Shown: positions 1 to 7,421 of the stretch, piece by piece
Layout of the letters: every line of letters starts with the position of its first letter
Numbering within the stretch: position 1 is the stretch's first letter
NCBI GenBank assembly: GCA_025358125.1
Contig: JANYKS010000018.1
Location: 1-38,110, forward strand
DNA length: 38,110 nt
Source of the DNA: Actinomycetes bacterium
Lineage (GTDB): Bacteria; Actinomycetota; Acidimicrobiia; Acidimicrobiales; Ilumatobacteraceae
Direction of reading: 5' to 3'
Made by a program: the position numbers and the translations under genes
Notes under the pieces: generated by a model
The model's database searches: none
Seen by the model: the letters and a program-made list of their open reading frames with translations, nothing else
Told to the model about the DNA's origin: nothing

Positions 1-511
1 GACGTTGCTCGCGCTGCGGTTGCGGTGGCGCGGACGCCAGCTTGGCCACGTTGCGTTGAACGAGGCCCCAGCGCTCTGCCTGGTTGAGCGAAGCGCGCAA
101 GATGGCATGGATCTGGCGGATCGTCGCCGGGGCGAGGCCACGTTTGCGCAGCTTCGTGTACAACGCATCGATCTCGAGCGTGGACAGCTTCGAGAGTCGG
201 ATCCCGCCGAGCACGGGGACGATCTCGCGGTCGACGTATTGGCGGTAGTGATACAGCGTGGTCGCGGATCGTCCCAGTCCGGTGATGTGCTCGAGCCAAC
301 GATCGAGCAGATCGGCCAGAGTTGGGTCATCGAACGAGACCTGGCCATTGGCCACGGAGGTCTCCAATGCGGACAGTGCTGCCTTCGCCTCGCGCTTCGA
401 TGTCGTCTTGATCTTGCGGATCACGCGCCGGTAGCGGCCGGTTGCCGGGTCGAGGCCGGCGGACACCGTGAGCTCCCAAGTGCCAGGCGTGCGTTCTCTC
501 ATCGTTCCCAT
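1..511 (-). CDS. Tyrosine-family site-specific integrase, N-terminal part (runs off window edge)
   Basis: Reading the minus strand from the ATG at 511 gives about 170 codons without a stop before the window edge. The product begins MGTMRERTPGTWEL, followed by an Arg/Lys-rich beta-type arm-binding segment (roughly residues 1-45). An SAM-like core-binding domain follows (about residues 65-150), with family-typical stretches such as TLADLLDRWLEH, YRQYVDREIVPVLG and IHAILRASLNQAERWG. This is the layout of phage/ICE tyrosine integrases. The catalytic domain with the R-H-R-Y residues lies outside the window, so activity cannot be judged. A GAAAGGA ribosome-binding site lies just upstream of the ATG. 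The gene starts 90 bases past the 3' end of tRNA-Lys, the usual place for an integrase that uses the tRNA 3' end as its attachment site. It probably marks the end of an integrated element extending to the left. Confidence 0.85.
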   Translation of the reverse strand, partial: MGTMRERTPGTWELTVSAGLDPATGRYRRVIRKIKTTSKREAKAALSALETSVANGQVSFDDPTLADLLDRWLEHITGLGRSATTLYHYRQYVDREIVPVLGGIRLSKLSTLEIDALYTKLRKRGLAPATIRQIHAILRASLNQAERWGLVQRNVAKLASAPPQPQREQR

Positions 512-601
512 GTGAATCGTCCTTTCGCGGCAGATTCGCGGCTGGAAGACTAATCCGACTTGGCGGAGGTGCTCTTAAAGTGCCTCTGAGCTGGGTGTTT
601 G

Positions 602-676
602 TGGTGCGCCCCCTGGGTTTCGAACCCAGAACCTGCGGATTAAGAGTCCGTTGCTCTGCCGTTGAGCTAGAGGCGC
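602..676 (-). tRNA. tRNA-Lys (anticodon CTT)
   Basis: The minus strand folds as a complete cloverleaf. The acceptor stem is GCGCCTC with GGGGCGC, including one T-G pair. There is a D-arm with AGCTCAACGGCAGAGC, anticodon loop CTCTTAA giving anticodon CTT, and a T-arm with GGTTCGAAACC in the normal position. The discriminator is A and the 3' CCA is encoded. The integrase gene begins 90 bases beyond its 3' end. Confidence 0.96.
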
Positions 677-689
677 ATATGGTCGCTCG

Positions 690-718
690 ATTGTAAGGGC
701 GCAACCACGTCAACCCAA
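690..718 (-). promoter_or_regulatory. Probable promoter of tRNA-Lys
   Basis: On the minus strand, TTGGGT (713-718) and TACAAT (690-695) are separated by 17 bases. The -10 ends 13 bases before the mature 5' end of tRNA-Lys, which is suitable for a short 5' leader. The placement is good; the -35 is only a partial match to TTGACA. Confidence 0.55.
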
Positions 719-791
719 ACGCGGGGAACCCAAACGTACGAGCAAAGCGCTCGGGCAATGCCCATAACGGGCACTGCCTGAGCCTGATTCG

Positions 792-865
792 GGTGACCGA
801 CGGGGCTCGAACCCGCGACCCTCAGTACCACAAACTGATGCTCTACCAGCTGAGCTACGACCACC
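792..865 (-). tRNA. tRNA-His (anticodon GTG)
   Basis: The minus strand folds into a cloverleaf with acceptor GTGGTCG / CGGTCAC, D-arm AGCTCAGCTGGTAGAGC, anticodon loop with GTG, and T-arm GGGTTCGAGCCCC. An extra G at position -1 (865) faces C73 (792), the identity pair specific to tRNA-His. The CCA is not encoded: the bases after C73 read CGA. It lies upstream of tRNA-Lys on the same strand, with 115 bases between the two genes. Confidence 0.96.
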
Positions 866-1082
866 ATGAAGGCAAATAGTCTGCCACGAATCGAGGATGT
901 TCACACAGGCGAATATTCGGCCGGAATCTCAGCACTGCTTGGGCCTCGTCGCGAGACCGTCGATGGACGCATGGGGCATGGTGTTCAAGCGCGCCGTGGA
1001 GGCACTCCGACATGCAGACCGCGTTCTGGGGGAGCGAGGCGCCCGATTAGCAACCATCGACAAGCGTTTGTCTGAGACTTTG

Positions 1083-1112
1083 TGGACAACGGATTCCATT
1101 GTGTGGTACACT
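1083..1112 (+). promoter_or_regulatory. Promoter of the class III aminotransferase gene
   Basis: TGGACA (1083-1088) and TACACT (1107-1112) are separated by 18 bases. They lie 30 bases upstream of the ATG at 1143, leaving room for the GTAGGGAG ribosome-binding site. The rest of 866-1142 shows no other recognisable gene. Confidence 0.6.
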
Positions 1113-1142
1113 TGCGACAACGCATTCCGTAGGGAGAACGCT

Positions 1143-2519
1143 ATGAGCGCAACGAATTCCACGCTCGCCAATGATGATCTGACAAGTCGGGCCCGCGACA
1201 TCACCCGTCGTGAACTCACCGCCTACACCCAGCGAACGAAGGGTTCGCAGCTCGCCACCGAGCGGGCGCGGCGGGTCCTGCCGATGGGTGTGCCGTCGAG
1301 CTTTCAGGCCTATGACCCGCACCCGATCGTGGTGACCAGGGCCCAGGGCAGCTGGATGGAAGACGTCGACGGCAACCGCTACACCGACTACGACATGGGT
1401 TTCGGCGCGCTGTTCGCCGGCCACTGCCACCCGTTGGTGCGCGCAGCCGTGGAGGCCCAGCTCGATAACGGCACGCTGTTCGTCACGCCGTGTGAAACCA
1501 ACGCCGACGTCGCCGAGATGCTCGGCGATCGATACGGCTTGCCGATGTGGCGCTTCACCAACAGCGGCACCGAGGCGACCATGGATGCGATCCGCGTCGC
1601 TCGCGGCGTGACGGGCCGCGACAAGATCGTCAAGGTCGAGGGCGGCTACCACGGTCACCACGACGAGGTGATGATCTCGATGAAGCCGCCGATCGACAAG
1701 GCCGGTCCGGCCGACAACCCGACACCCGTCCCCGGCACGGCCGGCATCACCCAGGCCGTGCTCGGCGACACCGTCGTCATCCCGTACAACGATCCGGAAG
1801 CGCTTGAGCGAGTGCTCCGCAACGGCGATGTCGCCTGCTTCATCGTCGAGCCGGTGATGGAGAACATCGGCATCTGCAAGCCTGTCAGCGGCTATCTCGA
1901 AGCGGTCCGCGAGATCACACAGCGCTACGGCACACTGCTGATCTTCGACGAGGTGAAGACCGGCATCACGGCCGGATGGAGCGGCGCCACCGGCGCCTTC
2001 GGCGTGCTGCCCGATCTCGTCGCGCTCGCAAAGAGCATCGGCGGCGGTCTGCCGCTCGGCGCATTCGGTGGCAAGGGCGAATACATGGATCAGATCACCC
2101 GGGGCAGGGTGGTGCACCTCGGCACGTATAACGGCAACCCGCTCTGCATGGCAGCCGCGAAGGCGGTGCTCGGCGAGATCTGCACGCCGGAGGCAACGCG
2201 AGGTTGCATCGACCGTAACGAGCAATTGCTCGCCGCCTGCGACGACATCATCCACCGTGGCGGACTCGAGGCGCACACGGTGCAGTTCGGCGCGAAAGGC
2301 TGCATCACATGGGCTGCTGAACCGATCCGCAACTATCGCGACTACAAGGCCACGAACTTCGACCTCGCCTTCGCGCAGTGGATCCACGGGATCAACCGCG
2401 GCATCCTGCTGCCGCCCGGCCTCGATGAGCAGTGGCTGATCTCGATCATGCACAGCGAGGCCGATGCGATGCGCTACGCCTCGGTGTTCGACGAGTTCGT
2501 CGCCGAACTCGTCGCCTGA
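1143..2519 (+). CDS. Class III aminotransferase, glutamate-1-semialdehyde 2,1-aminomutase-like
   Basis: This is a 458-residue PLP enzyme of fold type I, aminotransferase class III. Family stretches include DVDGNRYTDYDMGFGALFAGHC (cofactor/substrate entry), NSGTEATMDAIRVAR (phosphate-binding turn), EPVMENIGI, LLIFDEVKTGI (the Asp that binds the pyridine nitrogen) and LAKSIGGGLPLGAFGG, where Lys297 is the predicted Schiff-base lysine. The pattern is closest to HemL-type aminomutases and related 'aspartate aminotransferase family' proteins. It lacks the hem gene neighbours expected for tetrapyrrole synthesis, and the sequence alone does not prove HemL function, so no symbol is given. The reading frame is open upstream to 897. 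I chose the ATG at 1143 because it follows GTAGGGAG at good spacing and a clear promoter, and because homology begins after it. The gene is convergent with the next one. Confidence 0.85.
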   Translation: MSATNSTLANDDLTSRARDITRRELTAYTQRTKGSQLATERARRVLPMGVPSSFQAYDPHPIVVTRAQGSWMEDVDGNRYTDYDMGFGALFAGHCHPLVRAAVEAQLDNGTLFVTPCETNADVAEMLGDRYGLPMWRFTNSGTEATMDAIRVARGVTGRDKIVKVEGGYHGHHDEVMISMKPPIDKAGPADNPTPVPGTAGITQAVLGDTVVIPYNDPEALERVLRNGDVACFIVEPVMENIGICKPVSGYLEAVREITQRYGTLLIFDEVKTGITAGWSGATGAFGVLPDLVALAKSIGGGLPLGAFGGKGEYMDQITRGRVVHLGTYNGNPLCMAAAKAVLGEICTPEATRGCIDRNEQLLAACDDIIHRGGLEAHTVQFGAKGCITWAAEPIRNYRDYKATNFDLAFAQWIHGINRGILLPPGLDEQWLISIMHSEADAMRYASVFDEFVAELVA

Positions 2520-2533
2520 CCAACCGGTCACGT

Positions 2534-3352
2534 TCAGCTCCAGCGCCGCTCTTCGCGGTACGACGTCCGCCGGATTGGTTGCGACCAACGGTCGCGGCGC
2601 TTCGAAGCCGCGGCTCCGGCGAGGCATCCGAGTCCTGCTCCGGTGAGCGTCAGAGTCATCGCGATCAGCAATGGCAGCGAGTCGGCGGCGAGGCGGGGCA
2701 CAGCGCCGACCCAAACGTTCTTCGTCAGCAGCGGCAGGATCAACGTCGGCACGATGTAGCCGATGATCACGAGCAGCAGGGCCATTCCGAGCAACAAGAA
2801 CCCGAGCGATCGCAGTAGTTCGGACCGCTCCGGATGAGCAGCAAAACCGAGCAGGATCAGCACGAGTGCCAGGCCGCCGGCGATCGGCACCAACCACTTC
2901 AGGACCTGACGCATGATCGAAAGGGCCGTCACCTTCTCGACCGGCAGGGTGATGGTGGGAGCCGTCGCGGCTGCCTGATTACCGACGAGGGGAACGATCT
3001 GGGCCGGGGTGATCTGAACGGGCTTGTCGCTCGCGCCGATCAGCTTTGCGTGGGCGGCGGCGACGACGTCGGCCAGCAACTCGGCGCCCTGGCTACGCTG
3101 GAGGTTGGCGAAGATCAACTTTTGCAAGGGGGCGGGATCCTGTTGTCCGAGTTGGGCCGCCGTGTTGTCGGCGATCAGCTTGGCAACCTGATTCTTGATT
3201 GCGGTGTCTTCGAGTACGGCCTTGGCCGCGCTCTTGGTGTGGTCGGGGGAGAACGCGGTGTACTGCAACCAGAAGCTACTCAACGCGATGCTGGCGACGA
3301 TCGACGCGAGACCAAAGAGGAGACCAGCAAGAGAGCGCCGCACAGTGGCCAT
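2534..3352 (-). CDS. Integral membrane protein, function unknown
   Basis: This 272-residue protein has one N-terminal membrane segment (about residues 11-29). A region of roughly 115 residues rich in Ala, Gln and Lys follows, probably outside the membrane. Three further hydrophobic segments come next (around LVPIAGGLALVLILLGF, LGFLLLGMALLLVIIGYIV and LLIAMTLTLTGAGLGCLAG), and the tail is basic (SKRRDRWSQPIRR). I recognise no catalytic motif. The layout resembles actinobacterial membrane proteins of unknown role. The gene ends 14 bases from the convergent aminotransferase gene and is divergent from the DUF983 gene. The ATG at 3352 gives a sensible N-terminus with basic residues before the first membrane segment. 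Confidence 0.75.
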   Translation of the reverse strand: MATVRRSLAGLLFGLASIVASIALSSFWLQYTAFSPDHTKSAAKAVLEDTAIKNQVAKLIADNTAAQLGQQDPAPLQKLIFANLQRSQGAELLADVVAAAHAKLIGASDKPVQITPAQIVPLVGNQAAATAPTITLPVEKVTALSIMRQVLKWLVPIAGGLALVLILLGFAAHPERSELLRSLGFLLLGMALLLVIIGYIVPTLILPLLTKNVWVGAVPRLAADSLPLLIAMTLTLTGAGLGCLAGAAASKRRDRWSQPIRRTSYREERRWS

Positions 3353-3416
3353 CTTGGCACCTTTGGGTGCAGAAGCGCACAGCGCCGACCGCGTCTTTCG
3401 TCAACTCACGCATGGT

Positions 3417-3422
3417 TACGCT
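3417..3422 (+). promoter_or_regulatory. -10 box of a likely leaderless transcript for the DUF983 gene
   Basis: TACGCT ends 6 bases before the GTG at 3429, which puts the expected transcription start on the start codon. No Shine-Dalgarno sequence is present. The -35 is not clear. Confidence 0.4.
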
Positions 3423-3428
3423 TGGGTC

Positions 3429-3860
3429 GTGGCTGCCACACGACCATCGTTCGCGTCGATGTTCCGCAGAGCACTGATGCTGCGGTGCGCATGGTGCGGC
3501 TCTCGGCACGGAATCCTGCGCGGTTGGTTCCACCGATTCGACCGGTGCCAGAACTGTGGCATGTCTGTGCAGCGCGGTCAGGACGGCTTCGAGCTCGGTG
3601 CAGCGACGGTGAACGCGATCCTGACGTTCGGCGCGCTCGTCGCGGCCGCCGGCATCTCGATCGTCGTCACGTACCCGGCTGTCGCCGTTGCGAGATTGCT
3701 GATCGTGCTCGGCGCCGTCGCGGTGGTCTTGCCGATCCTGCTCTACCCATTCACCTACACCCTGTGGTTCACGGTCGAATTGTTGATGGAGCGCCCGTCG
3801 GACAAGGAGTTGAGCGCAGCCGAGCAGTACGTCGGCAAAAACTTCGGCTCGAATACTTGA
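3429..3860 (+). CDS. DUF983 family membrane protein with two CxxC zinc-ribbon motifs
   Basis: This is a 143-residue protein with the DUF983 layout. An N-terminal treble-clef-like segment holds two cysteine pairs (RCAWCGSRHG, then CQNCGMSVQRGQDGFELG). Two membrane helices follow (ILTFGALVAAAGISIVV and LLIVLGAVAVVLPILLYPF), with a short cytoplasmic tail. DUF983 has no established function. I chose the GTG at 3429 because the segment it adds, TRPSFASMFRRALMLRC, resembles the usual N-terminus of the family and because a -10 box sits 6 bases upstream. An internal ATG at 3459 is the alternative. The recA promoter begins at this gene's stop codon: the recA -35 overlaps the TGA at 3858-3860. Confidence 0.75.
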   Translation: MAATRPSFASMFRRALMLRCAWCGSRHGILRGWFHRFDRCQNCGMSVQRGQDGFELGAATVNAILTFGALVAAAGISIVVTYPAVAVARLLIVLGAVAVVLPILLYPFTYTLWFTVELLMERPSDKELSAAEQYVGKNFGSNT

Positions 3861-3885
3861 TCGAACGCCTGTACGAAGTTACACT
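3857..3885 (+). promoter_or_regulatory. recA promoter with embedded LexA operator (SOS box)
   Basis: TTGATC (3857-3862) and TACACT (3880-3885) are 17 bases apart. Between them, 3861-3876 reads TCGAACGCCTGTACGA, one mismatch from the actinobacterial SOS box CGAAC-N4-GTTCG. The 15 bases TCGAACGCCTGTACG recur exactly in the lexA promoter (15686-15700, minus strand). LexA bound here would block RNA polymerase directly. The transcript would have a leader of about 150 bases before the recA ATG. Confidence 0.85.
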
Positions 3886-4043
3886 CGTGTCGTTCGCCGC
3901 CAGCAGTACCGGCAGGGGTTGGGTTGCAGGGTCTCCTCGGAACTCTGTCACACCCTCTTCGTATGGTGCCGCTGAGTGGAATCGGAACCTGTGCGGTTCC
4001 CCAAGCGGATACATCACGAGTTACACAGAGACAGGAGATCATC

Positions 4044-5105
4044 ATGGCGATGGAGCGTGAGAAGGCGATGGAGCGTGAGAAGGCGCTGGAAATAGCGCTG
4101 GCAGCAATCGACAAGCAATTCGGTAAGGGTTCCATCATGCGAATGGGTGAGAAGACGTCGCTCGGCATCGAAACCGTGTCCACCGGTGCGCTCGCACTCG
4201 ATCTCGCACTCGGTATCGGCGGCCTGCCCCGCGGTCGTGTGGTCGAGATCTTCGGCCCGGAATCTTCCGGCAAATCCACCCTCGCCATGCATGTTGTGGC
4301 CGAGGCTCAACGTAACGGTGGTATCTGTGCCTACGTGGACGCAGAGCACGCGATGGATCCGATCTATGCGCGCGCCATCGGCGTCGACGTCGATCAGTTG
4401 CTGATCTCGCAGCCCGACACCGGTGAGCAGGCGCTCGAGATCGTCGACATGTTGGTGCGGTCCGGCGCGCTCGATGTCGTCGTCATCGACTCCGTCGCAG
4501 CACTCACGCCGCGTGCCGAGATCGAAGGCGAGATGGGTGACACGCACGTCGGCCTGCAGGCCCGGCTGATGAGCCAAGCGCTACGCAAGCTGACGGCCAA
4601 CCTCAACAAGACCAACACGATCGCGATCTTCATCAATCAACTGCGCGAGAAGATCGGCGTGATGTTCGGTTCGCCAGAGACCACCCCCGGTGGCCGTGCG
4701 CTGAAGTTCTACTCGTCGGTGCGCCTCGACATCCGCCGCATCGAGAGCATCAAGGACGGTGCCGAGGTCGTCGGTTCACGGACCAGGGTGAAGGTCGTCA
4801 AGAACAAGGTGGCGCCGCCCTTCAAGCAAGCCGAGTTCGACATCATGTACGGCAAGGGCATCAGCCGCGAAGGTTCGCTGCTCGACCTCGGCGTCGAGAT
4901 GTCGATCATCAAGAAGTCGGGTGCGTGGTTCACCTACGAGGGCGAGCAATTGGGCCAGGGTCGTGAGAACGCCAAGAACTACCTGCAGCAGAATCCCGAA
5001 ATCATGGTCGAGGTGTCGGAAAAGGTCCGCAATCAGGCCGGCCTCACCGCCGACATCGACACCTTTGGCGCCAAGGACGACGAGCCGATCTCACTCGACT
5101 CCTGA
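4044..5105 (+). CDS. recA: Recombinase RecA
   Basis: This 353-residue protein is the DNA-dependent ATPase that forms filaments on single-stranded DNA, drives homologous recombination and triggers LexA self-cleavage. The N-terminal [12 protein letters not shown] element is followed by Walker [10 protein letters not shown] at residues 71-79. Walker B lies around [17 protein letters not shown], with L2-loop region [20 protein letters not shown] and C-terminal domain [11 protein letters not shown]. The length is normal and there is no intein. The frame is open upstream to 3924. The start at 4044 follows an AGGAGAT ribosome-binding site and matches the conserved N-terminus. An exact 18-bp tandem duplication repeats MEREKA at residues 3-8 and 9-14. 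recX, often directly downstream in actinobacteria, is absent from this window. LexA control is expected from the promoter. Confidence 0.98.
   Translation: MAMEREKAMEREKALEIALAAIDKQFGKGSIMRMGEKTSLGIETVSTGALALDLALGIGGLPRGRVVEIFGPESSGKSTLAMHVVAEAQRNGGICAYVDAEHAMDPIYARAIGVDVDQLLISQPDTGEQALEIVDMLVRSGALDVVVIDSVAALTPRAEIEGEMGDTHVGLQARLMSQALRKLTANLNKTNTIAIFINQLREKIGVMFGSPETTPGGRALKFYSSVRLDIRRIESIKDGAEVVGSRTRVKVVKNKVAPPFKQAEFDIMYGKGISREGSLLDLGVEMSIIKKSGAWFTYEGEQLGQGRENAKNYLQQNPEIMVEVSEKVRNQAGLTADIDTFGAKDDEPISLDS
4050..4085 (+). repeat. 18-bp exact tandem duplication inside the recA start region
   Basis: Positions 4050-4067 and 4068-4085 are identical (ATGGAGCGTGAGAAGGCG). The repeat adds six in-frame residues (MEREKA) to the disordered N-terminus of RecA and creates extra in-frame ATG codons at 4050 and 4068. 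It is probably a replication-slippage product. Confidence 0.95.
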
Positions 5106-5113
5106 TCAGCCGG

Positions 5114-5145
5114 TGGAGGTGACGACATCGCAGTCGTCACCTCCA
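5114..5145 (+). terminator. Hairpin terminator downstream of recA
   Basis: This is a perfect 13-bp inverted repeat (TGGAGGTGACGAC / GTCGTCACCTCCA) with loop ATCGCA, starting 8 bases after the recA stop. There is no T-run, as is common in high-GC actinobacteria. It also lies downstream of the minus-strand aldolase relic, so it may act for both directions. Confidence 0.65.
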
Positions 5146-5184
5146 GCAGCGAGCTCGCAACGCGAATCCTGTCGGTCGTTCCGG

Positions 5185-5358
5185 CTACGGGTCATGTCGC
5201 CCCGTTTCTTCGTCAGGCATGTGCGTGTGCAGCATCACTCGGGCCCGCAACACATGTTGAACCGCGGCGCTGAAGTGATTGGCCGTGGCCTCGTGGTAGC
5301 CAAGCCGCGCCGCCCGGCGGAACGCGCCGGTGAGATCGGCACCGGTCTCGGTGATCAC
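5185..5358 (-). pseudogene. Class II aldolase family relic (internal deletion and truncation)
   Basis: On the minus strand a GTG at 5358 overlaps the TGA of the upstream dehydrogenase gene by four bases (GTGA). It opens a 57-codon frame ending at a TAG (5185-5187). The first part, DLTGAFRRAARLGYHEATANHFSAAV, matches the N-terminus of class II aldolase/adducin proteins, including the NHFS motif. Without interruption it continues VMLHTHMP, the metal-binding His-x-His motif that normally lies about 60-70 residues further on. The sequence then runs into unrelated codons and stops. The usual length is 230-260 residues. The frame therefore preserves two ends of an in-frame deletion and has lost the rest of the domain, so it should be non-functional. 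The tight coupling suggests the intact gene once formed a two-gene operon with the dehydrogenase. Confidence 0.8.
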
Positions 5359-6269
5359 TGCAACACGGCCGGGAAACCGGGGGCCCGCAGGTCGGTACCG
5401 AGTGCGTCCTCGAGCAACTTCACCACCTGCGACGACCAGGCGTCTCCGCCGTACTGGGCCCGCGAGCGGATGAATGTCTGCTCGACCAGGCCGGCCAACT
5501 CCAGCGGGACGCCGAACTCACGGCCGAACTGGGTTGCGAATCCGAGGTCTTTGCAAGCCAGGTCCATCGTGAAGCCGATGTTGTAGCTGCCGCTCAGGAT
5601 GACCTGGCTCTCGGTCTCGTGGACGAAGCTGTTCCCCGAGCTGTTCAGGATGGCTTCGAAGGCCTTGCCGAGATCGAGTCCGCCCATCTTGGCGAGCATC
5701 AGCGCCTCGCCAGCGGCGACGAGATGGATGAAGGCGAGCATGTTCGTGATGACCTTGATGACCGCGGCATTGCCAAGGGCGCCCATGTACAGCCTCGGGC
5801 CGCCGACCGCCTCAAGCAGATGCTTGTGTCGTTCGTAGACCGCCTCGTCGCCGCCGATCAGAACGGTGATCTCGCCCTCGGCCGCCTTGTGCACGCCACC
5901 GGTGACGGGGCACTCGAGCATGTCGATGCCCCGCTCGGCGCACAATGCCGCGAGCCGCAGGGTTTCGCTGCGGTCGTTGGTGCTCATGTCGATCCACGTA
6001 CTTCCCGGCCGCATCCCTGACAGGATCCCGTTCTCGCCGCTGACGACGGCACTCACCGCCACCGGTGAGGGGAGGCAGGTGAACACGACCGACGACACGG
6101 CGGCGGTGGATGCGGGCGAGTCGGCCCAGGTCGCCCCGCCGGCGAGCAAGCTGTCGGCCAAGGCCTTGTTCAGGTCGTGGACGGTGACGTCGTGACCAGC
6201 ACGCAGCAGGCTGGTCGCCAGGTGGACGCCCAGGTTTCCGAGTCCGATGAAACCCACGCGTTCGGCCAT
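5355..6269 (-). CDS. NAD(P)-dependent beta-hydroxyacid dehydrogenase (3-hydroxyisobutyrate dehydrogenase family)
   Basis: This 304-residue protein has an N-terminal Rossmann fold opening with GFIGLGNLG (residues 6-14). The family substrate-binding stretch ECPVTGGVHKAAEGEITVLIGG comes next, then GNAAVIKVITNML carrying the conserved catalytic Lys, and an all-helical C-terminal domain (residues about 165-300). The family oxidises 3-hydroxyisobutyrate, tartronate semialdehyde, L-threonate and similar substrates; the substrate here is not determined. The downstream gene was a class II aldolase, now a relic. Pairing of such a dehydrogenase with a class II aldolase is known from four-carbon sugar-acid pathways, so the pathway may be decayed. 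A LysR gene is divergent, with 115 bases between. Confidence 0.85.
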   Translation of the reverse strand: MAERVGFIGLGNLGVHLATSLLRAGHDVTVHDLNKALADSLLAGGATWADSPASTAAVSSVVFTCLPSPVAVSAVVSGENGILSGMRPGSTWIDMSTNDRSETLRLAALCAERGIDMLECPVTGGVHKAAEGEITVLIGGDEAVYERHKHLLEAVGGPRLYMGALGNAAVIKVITNMLAFIHLVAAGEALMLAKMGGLDLGKAFEAILNSSGNSFVHETESQVILSGSYNIGFTMDLACKDLGFATQFGREFGVPLELAGLVEQTFIRSRAQYGGDAWSSQVVKLLEDALGTDLRAPGFPAVLQ

Positions 6270-6288
6270 GCGTCAAGCTTCGGGCCGA

Positions 6289-6299
6289 TGTGAGCCACA
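6289..6299. promoter_or_regulatory. Possible LysR-type operator
   Basis: The inverted repeat TGTGAGCCACA lies in the 115-base divergent region between the dehydrogenase and the LysR regulator, about 20 bases from the dehydrogenase start. LysR regulators commonly bind such dyads in divergent regions. The arms are only 4 bp, so this is weak. Confidence 0.25.
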
Positions 6300-6384
6300 A
6301 TCAAGCGAATGGTTAGAGCGCTGAGCCACCTTCAGAGTACGGCTCGGACGGTACCATGAGGCGATCCGGTCACCAGTCCCGCCC

Positions 6385-7254
6385 TTGATCGACCTCGAGG
6401 CGTTCGAGGCCGCCGCCCGCCACGGGAGTTTCGTCGCCGCTGCGGCCGAGCTCTACCTCTCGCCGTCCGCCGTCAGCCACCGGGTGCGGGCGCTGGAGAC
6501 GTTTCTCGGTGTCGGCCTGTTCGTGCGCCTGGCCCGGCGGATCGAGCTCACCGATCACGGCCGCGCCTACCTACCATCGGTTCGCCGTGCCTTCGACGAG
6601 TTGGCGTTATCGACCACAGCGCTGTTCGGTTCCACCAACGTCGACCGCCGGTTGACGGTGCGAGCGCCGATTTCGTTCGCGGTGCTGTCGATCGCCCCTC
6701 ATCTCCACGAGTTCACCGACGCGCACCCCGACATCGAGATCCGTCTGGTGTCGGCGATCTGGGCTGATTCATTGCCACCGGAGGCGACCGACGTGGAGGT
6801 GCGGTACGGCAACGGCTACTGGCCCGGCCAACCGGCCCTGCTCCTGTGCGAGGAGATGACGGCGCCCGTGTGGACATCGGCCTTCGTCGAGCGCTACGGC
6901 CCAGTGACCACGGTCGCGGACCTTGTGATCCGCCCGCGGGCGAGAGTGCTCGGCTACGAGACGCTCGGCGTTGAGGCGCCAGGGAGGGTGCCGCGCAGCG
7001 TCGCCGATGTCACCGTCGACACGTCGCTCGCGGCCATCGAACTGGTGCGCTCGGGGGTGTATAGCTCAATGGTGCCCACCCGGTTTGTGGCCTCGCTCAT
7101 CGCCGACGGCACCTTCTCCACCCTTCGCGACGCCTGGGTCACCATGTCTGAGAGCCACTACGTCGTGTATCCGGACACGACGCGCCCACCCCGGCCCGAG
7201 TCACTATTGTTCGTCGAGTGGTTGCGATGGCGTCAGCGGCTGTCGCTGCATTGA
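6385..7254 (+). CDS. LysR family transcriptional regulator
   Basis: This 289-residue protein has an N-terminal winged helix-turn-helix (residues 1-60): DLEAFEAAARHGSFVAAAAEL, then SPSAVSHRVRALETFLGVGLFVR, the classic LysR recognition-helix region. A periplasmic-binding-protein-like effector domain follows (about residues 90-285). The wording resembles the GcvA/AmpR branch. The start is a TTG at 6385; no ATG or GTG lies upstream in frame before a stop, and no clear Shine-Dalgarno precedes it. Divergent placement next to the dehydrogenase suggests it controls that gene. Its natural target may have been the dehydrogenase-aldolase pair before the aldolase decayed. Confidence 0.85.
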   Translation: MIDLEAFEAAARHGSFVAAAAELYLSPSAVSHRVRALETFLGVGLFVRLARRIELTDHGRAYLPSVRRAFDELALSTTALFGSTNVDRRLTVRAPISFAVLSIAPHLHEFTDAHPDIEIRLVSAIWADSLPPEATDVEVRYGNGYWPGQPALLLCEEMTAPVWTSAFVERYGPVTTVADLVIRPRARVLGYETLGVEAPGRVPRSVADVTVDTSLAAIELVRSGVYSSMVPTRFVASLIADGTFSTLRDAWVTMSESHYVVYPDTTRPPRPESLLFVEWLRWRQRLSLH

Positions 7255-7421
7255 CCGCGGGACCGCCCGCTTGCGTTCATCGGGTTCGTTGAGAACTCTC
7301 TACGCCTCGGCGTTATGTGCCGCAGATTCCTGATCAGCGGCTGGTCCGCGGCAGACTTGAACCCGTGAGCAATCACCAACAATCTGGCGCCTCGCCGGCC
7401 CACTTTCAGGTCCCGTCGGTG

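Noticed and set aside
579-676. Inverted near-copy (AGCTCAGAGGC / AGCTAGAGGC) of the tRNA-Lys 5' part just beyond its 3' end
   Set aside because: Only 10-11 bases with one difference and inverted orientation, whereas an att repeat should be direct. Probably chance.
1047-2897. 616-codon open frame on the minus strand across the aminotransferase gene
   Set aside because: It is the complement shadow of a GC-rich gene; its product is Arg/His/Asp-rich without motifs, while the plus-strand frame encodes a complete enzyme.
3984-4000. GGAACC-TGTGC-GGTTCC palindrome in the recA leader as a second SOS box
   Set aside because: The half-sites are one to three bases too far apart for the CGAAC-N4-GTTCG geometry. 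It may be a small leader hairpin instead.
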